Counted from the first letter of the stretch, positions 1 to 11,786 are shown. The stretch: DNA of 64,000 bases from Doris montereyensis (GCA_037039925.1 JAXRKP010001366.1:53501-117500); one strand, 5' to 3'. The notes: generated by a model not told the origin, from the sequence alone. Program-made: numbers and translations.

Positions 1-75
1 AGTGCACTTATAGATGGAGTCTAAAACTTTCAAAAGCACAAAGATTTCCTCAAAACACCATCATGTGCATTGTAC

Positions 76-163
76 CTTCTTAGATCTTTTGTGATTTCTC
101 TCATTCTCCAGTGAATCAGATGAGTCCCTCCTTTGAATTTTTCCTTTCCGTGACGTTTCAATA
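76..163 (-). CDS. USP3: USP3-like exon 5 (linker)
   Basis: Acceptor tttatttgtag, donor gtacaa. Encodes a Lys/Arg/Ser-rich linker, as expected between the ZnF-UBP and catalytic domains. Ends in phase 0. The reading continues beyond the window. Confidence 0.7.
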
Positions 164-3100
164 CTACAAATAAACAAAATGATTCATAAAGGATATTACT
201 CATATTCAGAATTGGTCACAGAATAGAATGACCTCAGTCTTTATGAATTCACATAACGATAGTTCTTTATTTAGGCTGTGAACATTTAAAAATTTTTAAA
301 AACTAGAAGAATATATAGAAAAACAATGTTAAAATGCTTTTAATGTTCTCATAGCGAGATAAGTATTTTATAACAAGTAAACAACATCACAATAAACAAA
401 AGAATATAACCTTTCAGAATTTTTAACTTGTGTTGAGATGTTCTGTAAACTTTCACACTGTTTCCTGAGTTTTTCCAAATGGCCTAAGCTTGAATCATTA
501 ATGACAAACTCATCACACTTATAGCTGTGGAGCAGGAAAAAACATATTCTGTCAAAAGGTGAATCATACACTTACATTTTTATATACATGATTTTTATAT
601 ATTTATAAGAAAAATATAGCACGTGGATTACTGATATAAGAAAGAAAAACCTGTATTGACACCATTACATTGTTTTTTACGAGGAATTATTTGTGATTAA
701 GAATCTATTAGAACAAGGATAAGTTGATTTATTTGTGTGTTCCATAACAATTATTTCTGAGACGCAGGCGAGATTTATTTAGTTAACTCAGGACCTTTTT
801 CACAACTGCCGTTGACATCTTGAATCTATCACTGATAGGGCAAGATGCTAGCAGCTAGCTCCTTCCTCTCAATTCATTCTCTCTGAACGTCTAATGATTC
901 ATTATAAGACATGTCTCTGCTACAATTTTTTTTTACATACATTGTGTAGATTAACATATGAGCAATGAATAGATAACCCCATTAAAGGCTTTCAACATTC
1001 AAAGTAGCATTGTTTCTTTCAGAAATGATTTAATTTCACTTTTTCAAACATAACGAGTTAGTCCTTTCCCCCCTTCCAAAACAGAAGTTGAAGTCAAATT
1101 AAAGGAAATTATCTGAACATAACAATTAACATGCTGACTCGAAAGATGACAAGGCAATGATCATACAGACAAACATGTATTCTTACCAATATGCCATAAG
1201 ATTGTGACAATCCATACAAACGGAGTGAAGGTCATTTTGACTCTCAAAGTGTTCCTTGGCATGGCCTTTTACATACCTATCATTAAAATAATGCAAGCAA
1301 AAATCATTGATATTATTATATCATTATTGTAGATAACAAGTATATTATAACAAATCAAAACAGTGAAAACAGAAAGACATATTATATATATAATCATGAA
1401 ACCTAATAGAATATAATAGTATTATATGTCAGTGTATGAAATGAACCTGCATGTAGGTATGGATTTGTTCTATTTTTACATTTCTGCACCTACTATTACT
1501 TTTTCATGCTGCGAAACGTTTAGTAATAGCTTTTATAAATAATTCCTGCACTAGGAAAGGTAGTGTATCCTATGTCATTTTATTTACCACCAAGTAATAA
1601 AAACCTTGGAGCATCTTACAACACATCAGTTGAAACTGGGGCAACTGAGAAAGTTGTTATAAATCTTAATGATTTTTTTTTTCATTTTTAAATTAGAGAA
1701 ACCATTTTTTGTAGCACAAAAAAAAACCCAAAACATATCAAACAACTGAATTTCTTGAATCAATCAGATTTGTTTACCTGCCACAATTTATTTCTCCACA
1801 TGTCAAGCAGACCCATGGACTGTCTTCTGTCTGGCAAACTAGAGCAGAAAAAATCAGTGTAAATAATGTTATCATTATCATTTATAAGCTGTTTCTTTGG
1901 AGTTTTAAAAATTTGATTTGATTTACCCACATCCACAACTAAGGTGATCTCAGGGTTTTAGGTAGGAATCTAAATTTTGCCCGACTGCCTGTAAACATCT
2001 AAGGGGTCTTTAATGTGCACACAGTGTTGTTATCTGCACACAGGACCTCCTTTTCATTTGGAGTAGTGTGAGGACATGAAAATATAATGTAGCCTGTTGC
2101 TACGGTGCAAGCATAAAATCTTCTTATAAAAGTAAAGCCATTCTTCTATGACAGGTAAAAAATGTATGTTTTTTGCCAATTTAGCAATTACAGAGTGAAA
2201 GCTATTACTGCCTCCTTACTTTTAAAACATAAACATATTGGATTGTTTTTTTCTACCTCAGTTTTTTAAGCATTTTTAAACTTTTGAAATTTAAAACATT
2301 ACACCTAGCTACCAACCTTTCCAAAATCGAAAAACGTACTCTTACTGTGCAAACCAATTCTAACAAGTGCAAAAGCCCGTACTATTCCAGAAAAACATTG
2401 ATGATTTAACTTGAAGTAAAAACAAAAAGTCTGCCGATCATTGGCCTGTCTGGCGAAGTGCAACGGTTGTTTTGTAAACTTATAATGGTGTCTCTGGATT
2501 TTCACCCACTCTGTCTGAATCTCTGCCCTTAACTTAGGTTTTCTATACAAACAAAATGCAATTAACCCTCATGTATATGTACTAGTACTATTCAAAGTAA
2601 ATACAGACTTGCGGAAAAAAGCAAGTGTGTCAAAAATTTAGAAGTATTTTCAGACAGTGGATTAAGTTTAAACATCACCAAGACCATTTAAGCGTGCACT
2701 CTTCATTTAAGAAATTTAGGTAGACATCTTTTGAATGAGGAGACGACAAAAATGTTAGTGTCAGCTTTTATTCCAAGTAGACTAGATTATTGTAATGACC
2801 TTTTGGCTGCAAAAGATACAAAAAAAGCTACAAGGTTAGCCATCCTATCTAAAAAGCATGATCATATGGCTCTGTCACGCTTATAACTGTCTTCATGATA
2901 CTTTCCCTATTATTTGCAGGAACTTATTGCTCCATACAAACAAAGCAGAATTAAGATCAAATGATGCTCTTTTAATGAATGTACCTAAGTAAAATCTTCT
3001 TGTAGTAATAAATGCTTTAGTGTTGCAGCTCCAGTTTGTATTTTTAGTCTTCCCCATCCATCAACATTTTTAGGAAATGTTTAAAGACAGAGCTGGTCAG

Positions 3101-5455
3101 GTCTGCTTTTATTGATACTGGAGAGGGTTCACCATGCATTAAAACGTTTGTTAAAATTGCTGTTGCATGTGCTTTTTATTGTGATGTTCCATGGTCTGAT
3201 TCGATTCGTAAATTATTTTGATTTCTAAAGCTTGTTGTGCTTTTGATTGTACAACGCCATCGAGCACCTTTGGTGAATGTCAGGTGCTCTAGAAATGTAT
3301 TATTATTACTAATGTAGTCCTCTGTTTATTTGATAAATGGCATCATGTATAATTAAAAACTGAGACAAAGGCTGACAAATAGAAAGGTGAGATTTATGAC
3401 AATGATGCCAATTGAGAATAAGTACACATTAGACTTTTCAATTGGAGTTATAGCCGACAAACTCTCTACTTTAGAGAGGGTTTTAAGTATTTGGTTAATA
3501 ACAAAATCACAAAGAAAACTCTTTCTCTTCTACTCTAAAATTTACTTCTTATTTCTAGCATTAGTCTAGTGTGTTTGTATCTTTTAGTATGAATATGATA
3601 CCAAATGATGCTCTTAAAGTTTTAGTTCAAGTGCACAGGTGATACTTCCCTGTCAAATATTATTTTTTGGCAATCTGGCAACGGTACAATAAAAAAATGA
3701 CATGATAAATCTAAATAAATTTCTTATTGACCGTTCATGTAATTGTCAACTATCTATGACTTTATGTTATTTGATAACAGCTGAATCAACAGTCACAGTA
3801 CTTTACTGAAACCTTATAATTAATGACAAAATGCCAAAAGATAAAAAAAGTTTGGATTGCATCAAGCCATACCACTTGGAGGATCAAGTAAAGCTGACAA
3901 GATAAAGTGGTTTAAACAACTATCAGTCGGACTTCAGGGATTGCGATGGATTTTATGTGTACGGTAATTCTCTTACCATACAGCCAGTATTATGTAAATC
4001 ATTAAATGCAAATTAGATTTCAGGGATTGCGATAGATTTTACGAAAAAGCTAAATTTAATAAGATAAATGCAAATCATTTTATGCAAATAAAACTCTACT
4101 GATTTTCATGTTTACAAATATGGTCGGTACTTAGCAACTGAAAGTCAGTCACTCTCCATTCACAGGTTTATTCAAGTCCAATATATGTCACACTGACTGT
4201 TGTCAGTGACGTTTGAACTGCTTGTGTTCAAGATTAGTCCAGTGTCTTGACTCTTGAGGCTCTCATCATATCAGATTGGCAGAAATGGCTGAAACCTGTC
4301 TCATACAGTCCCCAAAAATTGCTGCAGCTGAAGACAATCTCTCAAAAAATATTCTTTTCCTTTTTAATTCTCCACAAAAACTGAGCCCCAACTTTTTATC
4401 TAAGTTAAATGTCTCTTGAATGTGCCCGACAATAGAACTCCTTCCAACTGGTTCATTGACCCACCGCCTTCCGTTAAAAACACGTTTTAGTTATGTGGTA
4501 TTGTCTAGTTTACGGGGATGTCAAAGTCTTTGTTGATCCTTTACCAATTGTAAAGACATATATATATATAAATATATATATATAGAGTAGTGTAACGTCA
4601 ACACATCTATAACATTACTTTTAGATATCTTCCAGCGCCATAACATGATTCATTGCAAATAGGTTCCTTTAAAAATTTATGTCTACATATGATCCTTAGG
4701 AAGCCGTACTGAATTTGACCACTCTAGATTTAGATGAGGGCACTCGGCAGTCCAGAGGCAAGATGTTGGCCTCTCAAACAGAAGATCATGGGTTTAAGCT
4801 CCGACTGGTTGAAAAGTATCCTCAAGTTTTTGTGGAGGAGTCCCCCCCCCACATGGTCCAGGTAGGTGGACCGACACCTAGTCCCATTGGCAATGGACAA
4901 TAAAAGGGACAAGATCACAACACTCTATGCACGTTAAAGATCCTTTGCAGGGCAGTCCGGGCAAAACTAAACCCCAAGATCACCTTAACTTTAGCTGTGG
5001 GTGTGGATAAAATCAAATCCAATTTTTCTGAAATATTGCAAGCATTATAGATTATATCTAGATAAGACATAAAACTGATTAAAATACTTATTTTTAAAAA
5101 AATCAACTCAGACCACAGTAAAACTGTTAACTTTCTGCAAGCAATCTCAGGCTAAGCTGACTTGGTGGCTAGCATTAGTATTAGAAACAAAGGAGGGGGA
5201 ATCTTGAATCATGTATCATGTGTAGCATACATTACAAATAATTCACTGGATCTCTCTAGCTTCAAAAACTATTAAAAAATCAATTCATTCATACAAACCT
5301 CTACATTTAAAAGCGATGATTGATAACTGTGTTGTTTCAACGTTGTTTGTCTCGTGAATTCCCTGGGTGCCGACTGGCTCTACAGAAGACTGACAAGAGG
5401 TGATGATTTTGTCGAATGCTATTCTAGCGCATTCATCTAAGTGGGGACACTCCAT
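76..5455 (-). CDS. USP3: USP3-like ubiquitin-specific protease, 5' part (exons 1-5, partial)
   Basis: Five minus-strand exons join in phase: 5299-5455, 1778-1838, 1187-1276, 411-524 and 76-163. All have AG acceptors and GT donors (exon 4 donor gttata is weak). The protein starts MECPHL, the known start of USP3, and carries a zinc-finger UBP domain: an FKCRVC knuckle, then SPWVCLTCGEINCGRY, GHAKEHF, HSVCMDC and CYKCDEFVIND, with the Cys/His zinc ligands in place. Exon 5 encodes a basic serine-rich linker (RKGKIQRRDSSDS). USP3 is a nuclear deubiquitinase of histones H2A/H2B; the ZnF-UBP binds ubiquitin. The catalytic Cys/His domain is absent and should lie left of the window. Intron 1 (1839-5298) carries SINE and LINE remnants. 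The orthology call rests on remembered motifs, not a search. Confidence 0.88.
411..524 (-). CDS. USP3: USP3-like exon 4
   Basis: Acceptor ctgctccacag. Encodes CYKCDEFVINDSSLG and a helical Leu/Lys-rich stretch that ends the ZnF-UBP. The donor gttata is non-consensus, but phase 2 fits the next exon exactly. Confidence 0.83.
1187..1276 (-). CDS. USP3: USP3-like exon 3
   Basis: Encodes RYVKGHAKEHFESQ through HSVCMDCHNLMAY, including the conserved GHAKxH histidines and a CxxC pair. Donor gtaaga. Leaves in phase 2. Confidence 0.88.
1778..1838 (-). CDS. USP3: USP3-like exon 2
   Basis: Acceptor ctgctctag, donor gtaaac. Encodes VCQTEDSPWVCLTCGEINCG, the core CxxC knuckles of the ZnF-UBP. Enters in phase 1 and leaves in phase 2. 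Confidence 0.88.
1912..2090 (-). repeat. SINE family 1, 3' part
   Basis: Reverse-complement match to the 3' body of the tRNA-derived SINE seen complete at 17213: an AATCAAATCAAA-type end, the 'GATCACCTTAG' block and the 'ACAATAAAAAGGAGGTCC'-type block. It lies in USP3 intron 1. Confidence 0.7.
2725..3310 (+). mobile_element. CR1/L2-like LINE 3' remnant
   Basis: A decayed reverse-transcriptase tail with SRLDYCNDLL and KKHDHMA blocks (2770-2880), then the 'SFSVAAP' style C-terminal region and a 3' end running into ATTATTATT (3299-3310). Stops and shifts are present. It sits antisense inside USP3 intron 1. Confidence 0.65.
3311..4129. other. USP3 intron sequence, nothing recognised
   Basis: AT-rich non-coding DNA. 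An 'AGGGATTGCGATRGATTTTA' phrase occurs twice (near 3938 and 4021), a short local duplication. No credible exon. Confidence 0.4.
4130..4335 (+). repeat. Dispersed repeat (family 4)
   Basis: Inverted copy of 13200-13345. Shared stretches include TATGTCACACTGAC, GTCAGTGAC, CTGCTTGTGTTCAA and CAGATTGG. It contains the self-complementary pair CACTGAC/GTCAGTG. Class not determined. Confidence 0.5.
4733..5025 (+). repeat. tRNA-derived SINE family 1
   Basis: A-box-like CGGCAGTCCAGAGGCAAG, a B-box-like region around 4788 (ATGGGTTTAAGCTCC), a body with CCTAGTCCCATTGG and GTTAAAGATCCTTTGCAGG, and the family's 3' end AAAATCAAATCC. Lies antisense in USP3 intron 1. Confidence 0.78.
5299..5455 (-). CDS. 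USP3: USP3-like exon 1 (start codon exon)
   Basis: ATG is the complement of 5453-5455. The exon encodes 52 residues from MECPHL to AFKCR and ends in phase 1 at donor GTTTGT. The MECPHL start is diagnostic. The sequence between that motif and the first zinc knuckle is not recognisable. Confidence 0.85.
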
Positions 5456-6345
5456 GGAATATGTTAATGTCTCTTGGTTCTGGAGAATGGTGCCGATGTT
5501 TGGTCTGTTTTGTATTAGATCTACCTGTAAGCGCTGTGATTTAAAAGCTGCAAAAAGAAAAGCGACAGATCTAATAAATTATTATGAAAGCGAGAATGAA
5601 TAAATAAATGTGGAGAGGAATATTGACGTAAAATGGCGGAAGACTTCCAAATGCATTCATTCATCACTGAGACTCAATATTCTAAAGCGTAGAATTAGTT
5701 TCATACAATACATTCACATTTTATTAAAAACTGTCGTTTTTATAAGAACAAATTGTAGTGTCAGTGGACGGACAAGAGCACAGGCGTCTACAATGGACCT
5801 GACATAGATATTACTTATTTGTACCTTTCACAAAATTAAAAGGTTATGGTTTTGCATGTTGATTTGATTGCTGAAGTTCCTCCATGCGCTGATATTATAA
5901 ACGGTGACGGAATGGTTCCGTACAAGCAAGTCCGACAAAGAAGATTCAAGATATTTATTGTCCAAAATAGGCACATCGTTTTGTCAGTTACCTTATAGAA
6001 TAAGATAATATAAATGATATGTAATAGACTATTTGTTCCAATATTATCTATCAGTATCATGATCATCATCATGGTCATCAGCATGGTCATCATCACCATC
6101 ATCACCCCCTTCTCATCTTCATCATCCTCATTATCATCACCACCACCACTATCACCATCATCACCTTATCCTCATCATCAGCATTATCAATTTTACCACT
6201 ATCATGACCTACAACATAGTTATAGTCACACCTAGCACTGTTTTACCGCCTATGCAATTATATAGGAACTCGAATTTCAAACCTACTGCTGTTTCAGTTA
6301 CAAGAACTACTATATTTCCATTTAGTGCATGTGTCACTAATACTG
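5456..6345. other. USP3 upstream region with ATC-rich microsatellite
   Basis: The USP3 promoter should fall just above 5455; no TATA box or CpG cluster stands out. An imperfect (ATC/CAT)n microsatellite lies at about 6055-6200. No gene is seen. Confidence 0.4.
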
Positions 6346-6500
6346 ATGCTGCCATTAGTGTAAAACTTTGTAAGCTAATGTATTGTGGCTTATGGCGTAT
6401 GTTTTCCAATCTTGACAGTAGTATTACATATTGTAGTAAAAAAACGTATAAAGAAATTCGATAGGAGATAAAGACTCTTCAATCAATTCAATTTTCAATT
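6346..6500 (+). repeat. Local duplicate X, copy 1
   Basis: About 150 bases, from GATGCTGCCATTAGTG to CAATCAATTCAATTTTCAAT, recur almost identically at 7958-8112, differing by a few single-base indels. Confidence 0.85.
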
Positions 6501-6703
6501 CAATTATCTTTATTAATCCATAAAAAAGAAAATTATAAGCATGTTCTCACATTTCTCGTTAGAATTATAAGAATATATCAAAATATCAAAATTTAAACAA
6601 ATTTAACTTCAATTAATCATCAATGTAGATCTAGGCCTTATCAGCAATATATTCTGGGAGAAATAGTATACAAAATGTAAGTAAGTGAGTGAATAGATAG
6701 TGG

Positions 6704-6737
6704 CAAGGCCGTCTATATACATTATATAGACGGCCTT
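6704..6737. mobile_element. 34-bp palindromic mini-insertion with 8-bp target duplication (copy 1)
   Basis: Arms CAAGGCCGTCTATATA and TATATAGACGGCCTTG pair perfectly around a 3-base loop (6720-6722). The palindrome is flanked by the direct repeat GATAGTGG at 6696-6703 and 6738-6745; the last G of the arm is shared with the duplication. Inference: a TIR-only derivative of a hAT-like transposon (8-bp duplications). Confidence 0.72.
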
Positions 6738-7161
6738 GATAGTGGTCATTAACTTCCTTATACTGTAACTCAGGTCACGGCTCCTGGGTGCCCCCAAAAA
6801 TACTAGAACAATATCTTTGGTGCCCCTCAGTCAGTTCGGTGGTTCGGTGAAGCATGGAATTGCCCAATGCAATAGCTTATCATGCTCGCTGGTGCTGCTT
6901 TGATGTTAAAACAAACGTGACTTCAAAATGATTGCAGACGTAGATCTTTTATTTTGCTTTTTTCTGTCTTCGATTCACTACGATATTCGCTCTAGATCTA
7001 GAGACTAAGATTGGAATCTTTTGTTTGATGATGTTTCAATCAATATATCTTTACGTTTTCTGCAAATAGAATCTAAATCTAGATTGAGATCTAAAACAAC
7101 GCTGATCTGAAACTGGGTCATTTTGCCGATCATGATTATGATGTGAAAAATAGGCTACAGA

Positions 7162-7194
7162 CAAGGCCGTCTCTAATGTAATAGAGACGGCCTT
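7162..7194. mobile_element. 33-bp palindromic mini-insertion with 8-bp target duplication (copy 2)
   Basis: Arms CAAGGCCGTCTCTA and TAGAGACGGCCTTG pair around a 6-base loop. Flanked by GCTACAGA at 7154-7161 and 7195-7202. It shares the outer CAAGGCCGTCT with the 6704 copy but has a different target, so these are two independent insertions. Confidence 0.72.
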
Positions 7195-7475
7195 GCTACA
7201 GAGCAAAGTGGCTGAAGCGGATCCCGCTTTTGACCTGATTTCAAATTTCTAGAACTTTTCAAAAATAATAAATTACTCACAGATCGGCTTGAAATAATAA
7301 AAAAACCCGATTCATTGCGTACACTGTATTAATACATTTTGCAAATATAAAATATATAAACGCATTTTTATAACCCCTACCTAGCTGTAGTCCTTGGAAA
7401 ATAATAAGCATTGGATAATATATAAAAGCACAATAAGGGCTCCCCGGACTATTTTAAAAAGAATAAGATATCATT

Positions 7476-7503
7476 ATTATTATTATCATCAGATAAACGT
7501 CAT

Positions 7504-7554
<51 letters not shown>

Positions 7555-7620
7555 TATCCTTATCATCATCAATATTATTAGTATTATTATTATCATCATT
7601 AATCTTATCAATATTATAAT
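7476..7620 (+). repeat. (ATC)n / (ATT)n microsatellite
   Basis: CAT/ATC triplets at 7508-7555, then mixed ATT/ATC triplets. Confidence 0.95.
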
Positions 7621-7654
7621 GAAAGTAGTGGTAGTAGCAGCAGTAGCAAAAATA

Positions 7655-7687
7655 CTACCACTTCTACTACTTCTACTACTACTACTG

Positions 7688-7747
<60 letters not shown>

Positions 7748-7760
7748 GTAGTAGTAGTAA

Positions 7761-7793
<33 letters not shown>
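7655..7793 (+). repeat. (CTA)n-(TAG)n inverted microsatellite
   Basis: A CTA/TAC triplet run switches at about 7744 to a TAG/GTA run, so the two halves are complementary and could form a long hairpin. Confidence 0.93.
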
Positions 7794-7948
7794 AAGGAGA
7801 TTAGAAGCAGCAGAAAACGAAGAGGAAGATATTGACTCTCAGAACATAGTTGTGTTTCAACATTCATCATCGCTCGATATAATCGATTTAATATTGTGTA
7901 GCTTGTTTCCTTGGAAATAAACCATAATGTCAATGTTACAAAAAGGCA
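7794..7948 (+). repeat. Local duplicate Y, copy 1
   Basis: The stretch from GAAGGAGATTAGAAGCAG to ACAAAAAGGCATAG is repeated nearly identically at 8246-8404, each copy directly after a TAG run. Confidence 0.87.
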
Positions 7949-7957
7949 TAGATTCTG

Positions 7958-8112
7958 ATGCTGCCATTAGTGTAAAACTTTTGTAAGCTAATGTATTGTG
8001 GCTTATGGCGTATGTTTTCCAATCTTGACAGTAGTATTACATATTGTAGTAATAAAACGTATAAAGAAATTCGATAGGAGATAAAGACTCTTCAATCAAT
8101 TCAATTTTCAAT
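7958..8112 (+). repeat. Local duplicate X, copy 2
   Basis: Second copy of the 6346-6500 block. It lies between duplicate Y copy 1 and the pure TAG run. Confidence 0.85.
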
Positions 8113-8245
<133 letters not shown>

Positions 8246-8404
8246 AAGGAGATTAGAAGCAGCAGAAAACGAAGAGGAAGATATTGACTCTCAGAACATA
8301 GTTGTGTTTCAACATTCATCATCGCTCGATATTATCGATTTAATATTGTGTAGCTTGTTTCCTTGGAAATAAACCATAATGTCAATGTTACAAAAAGGCA
8401 TAGC
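8246..8404 (+). repeat. Local duplicate Y, copy 2
   Basis: Near-identical to 7794-7948, again immediately downstream of a TAG run. Confidence 0.87.
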
Positions 8405-8643
8405 GATGTGGAAATGATAATAAATGCGTATTCGGAAGAACCGAGAAACAAAATGGATACAAGACAGGATAAGTAAATGAAATGGAAAGCCACCGTATCC
8501 ATTGTACTCTAACTGTGCACGTAATCATTCAATAAAAATGTAAACACAGACTCGTCTCTTTACTTCCGTGTTTGTAAATAGACTGGGACCAACGATGTGT
8601 GTGTGTCGTGCTGCATATGTGATGTGACAGGTATAATATAGTG

Positions 8644-8934
8644 CAATCAACGCAGTCGAAAAGAAGGATTTAAAACCAGCTAAGTTGAAGATCGACGTCC
8701 GGGACAAAGGGGAACAGGACTGATTGCCTTTGATACGTTCGTCAAGACTGCAGCAGAGTGTTTTCTTAACTAAGATGTAACTTGCATACAATCAACACAG
8801 TCGAAAAGAAGGATTTAAAAGCCAGCTGAGTTGAAGATCGACGTCCAGGACAAAGGGGAACATGATTGACTGCCTTTGATACGTTGGTCAAGACTGCAGC
8901 AGAGTGTTTTCTTAACTAAGATGTAACTTGTAAG
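8644..8934 (+). repeat. ~145-bp tandem duplication (two units)
   Basis: Unit 1 (8644-8788) and unit 2 (8789-8934) share CAATCAACRCAGTCGAAAAG, GAAGATCGACGTCC and CTGCAGCAGAGTGTTTTC with few differences. Confidence 0.88.
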
Positions 8935-9034
8935 TAATAAGTCCCATACACATGAGTTGAGCCTCGGATAATCACTAATCAGGAGAAGAGGTCTGATTGT
9001 TCTTGGCACACGGCATAATGTGGTAGTTTGCCAT

Positions 9035-9180
9035 TGCTTTCCACGCCGCTTTTATCATTTTTAACTTTGCTGAGTCTGAGTAGACCTAGCTTCCCATTTC
9101 GCTGCTGGGTCGACAGGAGGGCCAGATAATTTGCCTGGACTGGGAATTGAACTCGGGCCTCCTGTGCAGTAGTCTTTAAC
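9035..9180 (-). repeat. Possible SINE fragment with B-box-like motif
   Basis: The complement reads GGAGGCCCGAGTTCAATTCC, a tRNA-like B box, followed by sequence ending TTTATCATTTTTAACTTTGC on the given strand. No cloverleaf is evident. Confidence 0.4.
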
Positions 9181-9422
9181 TATTATTGGATTTAGATTCT
9201 AGATCCATATTCATTAATTAGCATATAAATCGTTTTTAAAGATGATTTATGGATGGAATGGCACGATTTAAGATTTTGTTTTTGTCCCAGCCATAATTTT
9301 AAAACTTATGTTGAGATTCTAGATCGCTACAATTGACATCTTGTTTGAAAGATTAATTGAGGAGACTTGAAGCAAAATGACATATATATATATATAAAAT
9401 ATATTCTTAAAAATGAAGAATT

Positions 9423-9622
9423 TGTAGCAAGCTTGAAGGACACACAACAGAAAGCATTTAGAATATAAAACCAACTTTATTCAAGCATTCAGTTGATACT
9501 AAGTGAGCCAATCGGTAGACGGATGTGTGACCGCTCAGAAGTAAACAAACACGGGAAACAGAGAGGGTCAAGTTCACCGGTGTCTGTTCTTGATTGTGTC
9601 CCATATAATATTAGTCTCCACA
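9423..9622 (-). repeat. 3' LTR of the Gypsy-like element
   Basis: On the plus strand it begins TGTAGCAAGCTTG and ends TTAGTCTCCACA, giving the canonical TG...CA ends. It matches 12463-12662 throughout. Confidence 0.9.
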
Positions 9623-10134
9623 CAGGCCCCCCCAAAGGCTAACAACGTGTAGAATGTGATGACGCTCACTGATAGCGACGAGGAGGTCAAATTAAGCAGC
9701 CACTTTGTGACGTTTGAATTGATGGATTTGAGACTGAGTCATTTGGTCCAGTACCGGTGTTAACATTATCAGGCTGCTTCTGTTGTAATGGTGGCCAACC
9801 GTGGAGGTCTTGCCAATGCTACTGGCTGTGAGGGATCTGCATGTGCTGGCTTGAGGCAGTCTACAGTGATACGTATGGCACGACCGCCGACGTCTACAAG
9901 GAATGTTTTATCCCCAGGTGTTAAAACTGTGTATGGGCCAGTATAGGGTCTCTGGAGTGAACTTTTTTAAGCATCTTGGCGCACATACATATTTAGCACG
10001 AGACAGGGATGATGGCATGCAAGTCGGCAAAGAGCTATGATGGAACATAGGACAAGGTATGTAACGGAGCATTGTCTTGGAACGTGTTTGTGAAATCCGA
10101 TGCAGACCAAGGTGAGGCTTCTGAAGATACTAAT

Positions 10135-10990
10135 TCACCCGGGACCGTTAAAGGTTCGCCATAAACAAGATCTGTACAAAAATATCCTAGATCCTCTTTT
10201 GGTGTGGTTCGGAGACCAAGGAGTACCCAAGGTAACTCTTCTACCCAGTTTGGTCCTGTGAGGCATGCTCTGAGAGCTGCTTAAAGAGTATGATGAAATC
10301 GTTCGATCATCCCATTTGCTTGCGGGTGGTAAACTGTTGTATGGTGCATTTTTACTCCAAGGCTTGCTGCCGTTTCTGCCCACAAAGCTGATGTAAATTG
10401 TGGGCAGCGGTCAAATGATATGTCTGCAGGAACACCAAACCGGGAGATCCATCCTGAAATGAGAGCGCTAACGCATTCAGCCGTTGTAACACCTTGTAGT
10501 AGGATTGCCTCTGGCCAACGTGTGTTCCTGTCAATGAGAGTGATAAGGTATGTGAATTCGAAGATTGTGGTTGGGACCAACTATGTCGAGGTTGATGTGT
10601 GAGAACATTTTTTCGGGACAGTGAAGTTTTCTAGAGGTGCGCTCGTGTGCTTTTGGATTTTGGAGCTTTGGCAGTTATGGCATTCTTTTACCCGTCTAGC
10701 CCTATCTTTGCGTATTCCATGCCATATGCATTTTTCTGTCACAAGTCTGACTGTGGCTTGAACACCAGGATGCAAGGTTGTGTATAGCTTCGAAAACTGA
10801 ACGTTTGAAATCAAATGGGACAATCGGACGTGGACGGCCTGTTGACATATTGCACAAAAGCTCTGGTCCGTGAATGTCAACTTTTAACCGCGCAATATGT
10901 AGGTTGGTAATTGCTGTTCTGTAAGCTTGAATGTCTACACTAGCAGTTTGAGATGTGGCCATTGCAGTGTAGTCGATGCCAAGAGAGACT
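10135..10990 (-). pseudogene. Gypsy integrase (frame-broken)
   Basis: The minus strand carries the linker before integrase, then the zinc-binding N-terminal region (HPG...TEKCIWHGIRKD, ECHNCQ) around 10690-10800, then the catalytic core with LITLIDRNTRWPEA, the second Asp in ISFDRCPQFTS and Glu in HPQANGMIERFHH, the D,D,E triad (10300-10560). One stop separates the zinc region from the core. Integrase would join element DNA to the chromosome; this copy is not an intact reading frame. Confidence 0.83.
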
Positions 10991-11003
10991 AGTCCCCACA
11001 TGG

Positions 11004-11260
11004 GTGCCATCCACCACTAGCTTTGGGGACTATGTGAAAAGGAGACGCCCAAGGGCTGTTGGATTTCCTTATGACACCCATCTTCTCCATTTCGAGAAAC
11101 TCCTCTTTGCTGTAGCCAGTCTTTCAGGGGCTAAGCGACGTGCTCGAGCAAAGACAGCTCGGTCTTTGGTCGTAATATAATGTTGGACGCCGTGTTTTAC
11201 CGCAGTAGTGGAAAAGGTTGGTGTTAAAAGTTCAGGGAAAGCGTTGAGGATCTTTCGAAC
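11004..11260 (-). pseudogene. Start of Gypsy reverse transcriptase, truncated
   Basis: The minus strand reads the approach to the RT domain: EMEKMGVIRKSNSPWASPF then a VPKASGGW block. It breaks off at about 11000, where the sequence jumps to the pre-integrase linker. The catalytic YxDD region and RNase H are absent. Confidence 0.72.
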
Positions 11261-11351
11261 TGGTTACTGTCCAACTGTATCAGCGTGAGATCACCATCTG
11301 AGGAGACAGAGCTGATGGAGCAAAGAATTGATAAGAAAGATTCCGCTTCGA

Positions 11352-11786
11352 TCAAGCAGCCCCGGATGTCCACAAGAAAGTTGTGTTGGCGTAGGAAATC
11401 TGCTCCGAGAAGGGGCGTTTGAAGTCTGCTATGATAAGCCTTGAGTTAAAAATGCACCGACCAAAGCGTTTGCGAGCACCATAGGTCGCTATGGATGTGC
11501 CATTAGCCACTTGTAAAGATTGGCAACTCTTTCCTGATTTTCTGTCGATCATCTTTGCAGGGGTGACAGAAACTTGGGCGCCAGTGTCGACCAGAAATTG
11601 TCGTTTAGAGATGTCGTCTGTGATGAAAAGCTGTGTGTGCTTCTTTGGTGGTGTATTAAGAGGTGTTTCGGTGGTGCAACATGTTGAGCCAACAGCAGTG
11701 AGAACTATTGTTGACTCGCCTTCCCGTTTCCCTGATTCTTCTTGTGGTGTTGGAAAGTGTGGAAATGTTTGCACATATGCAAACAC
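11352..11786 (-). pseudogene. Gypsy aspartic protease region
   Basis: The minus-strand reading contains FLVDTGAQVSVTPA (the catalytic DTG motif) followed by hydrophobic strands typical of retropepsins. A downstream shift separates it from RT. The 5' end overlaps the zinc-knuckle reading in another frame. Confidence 0.78.
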
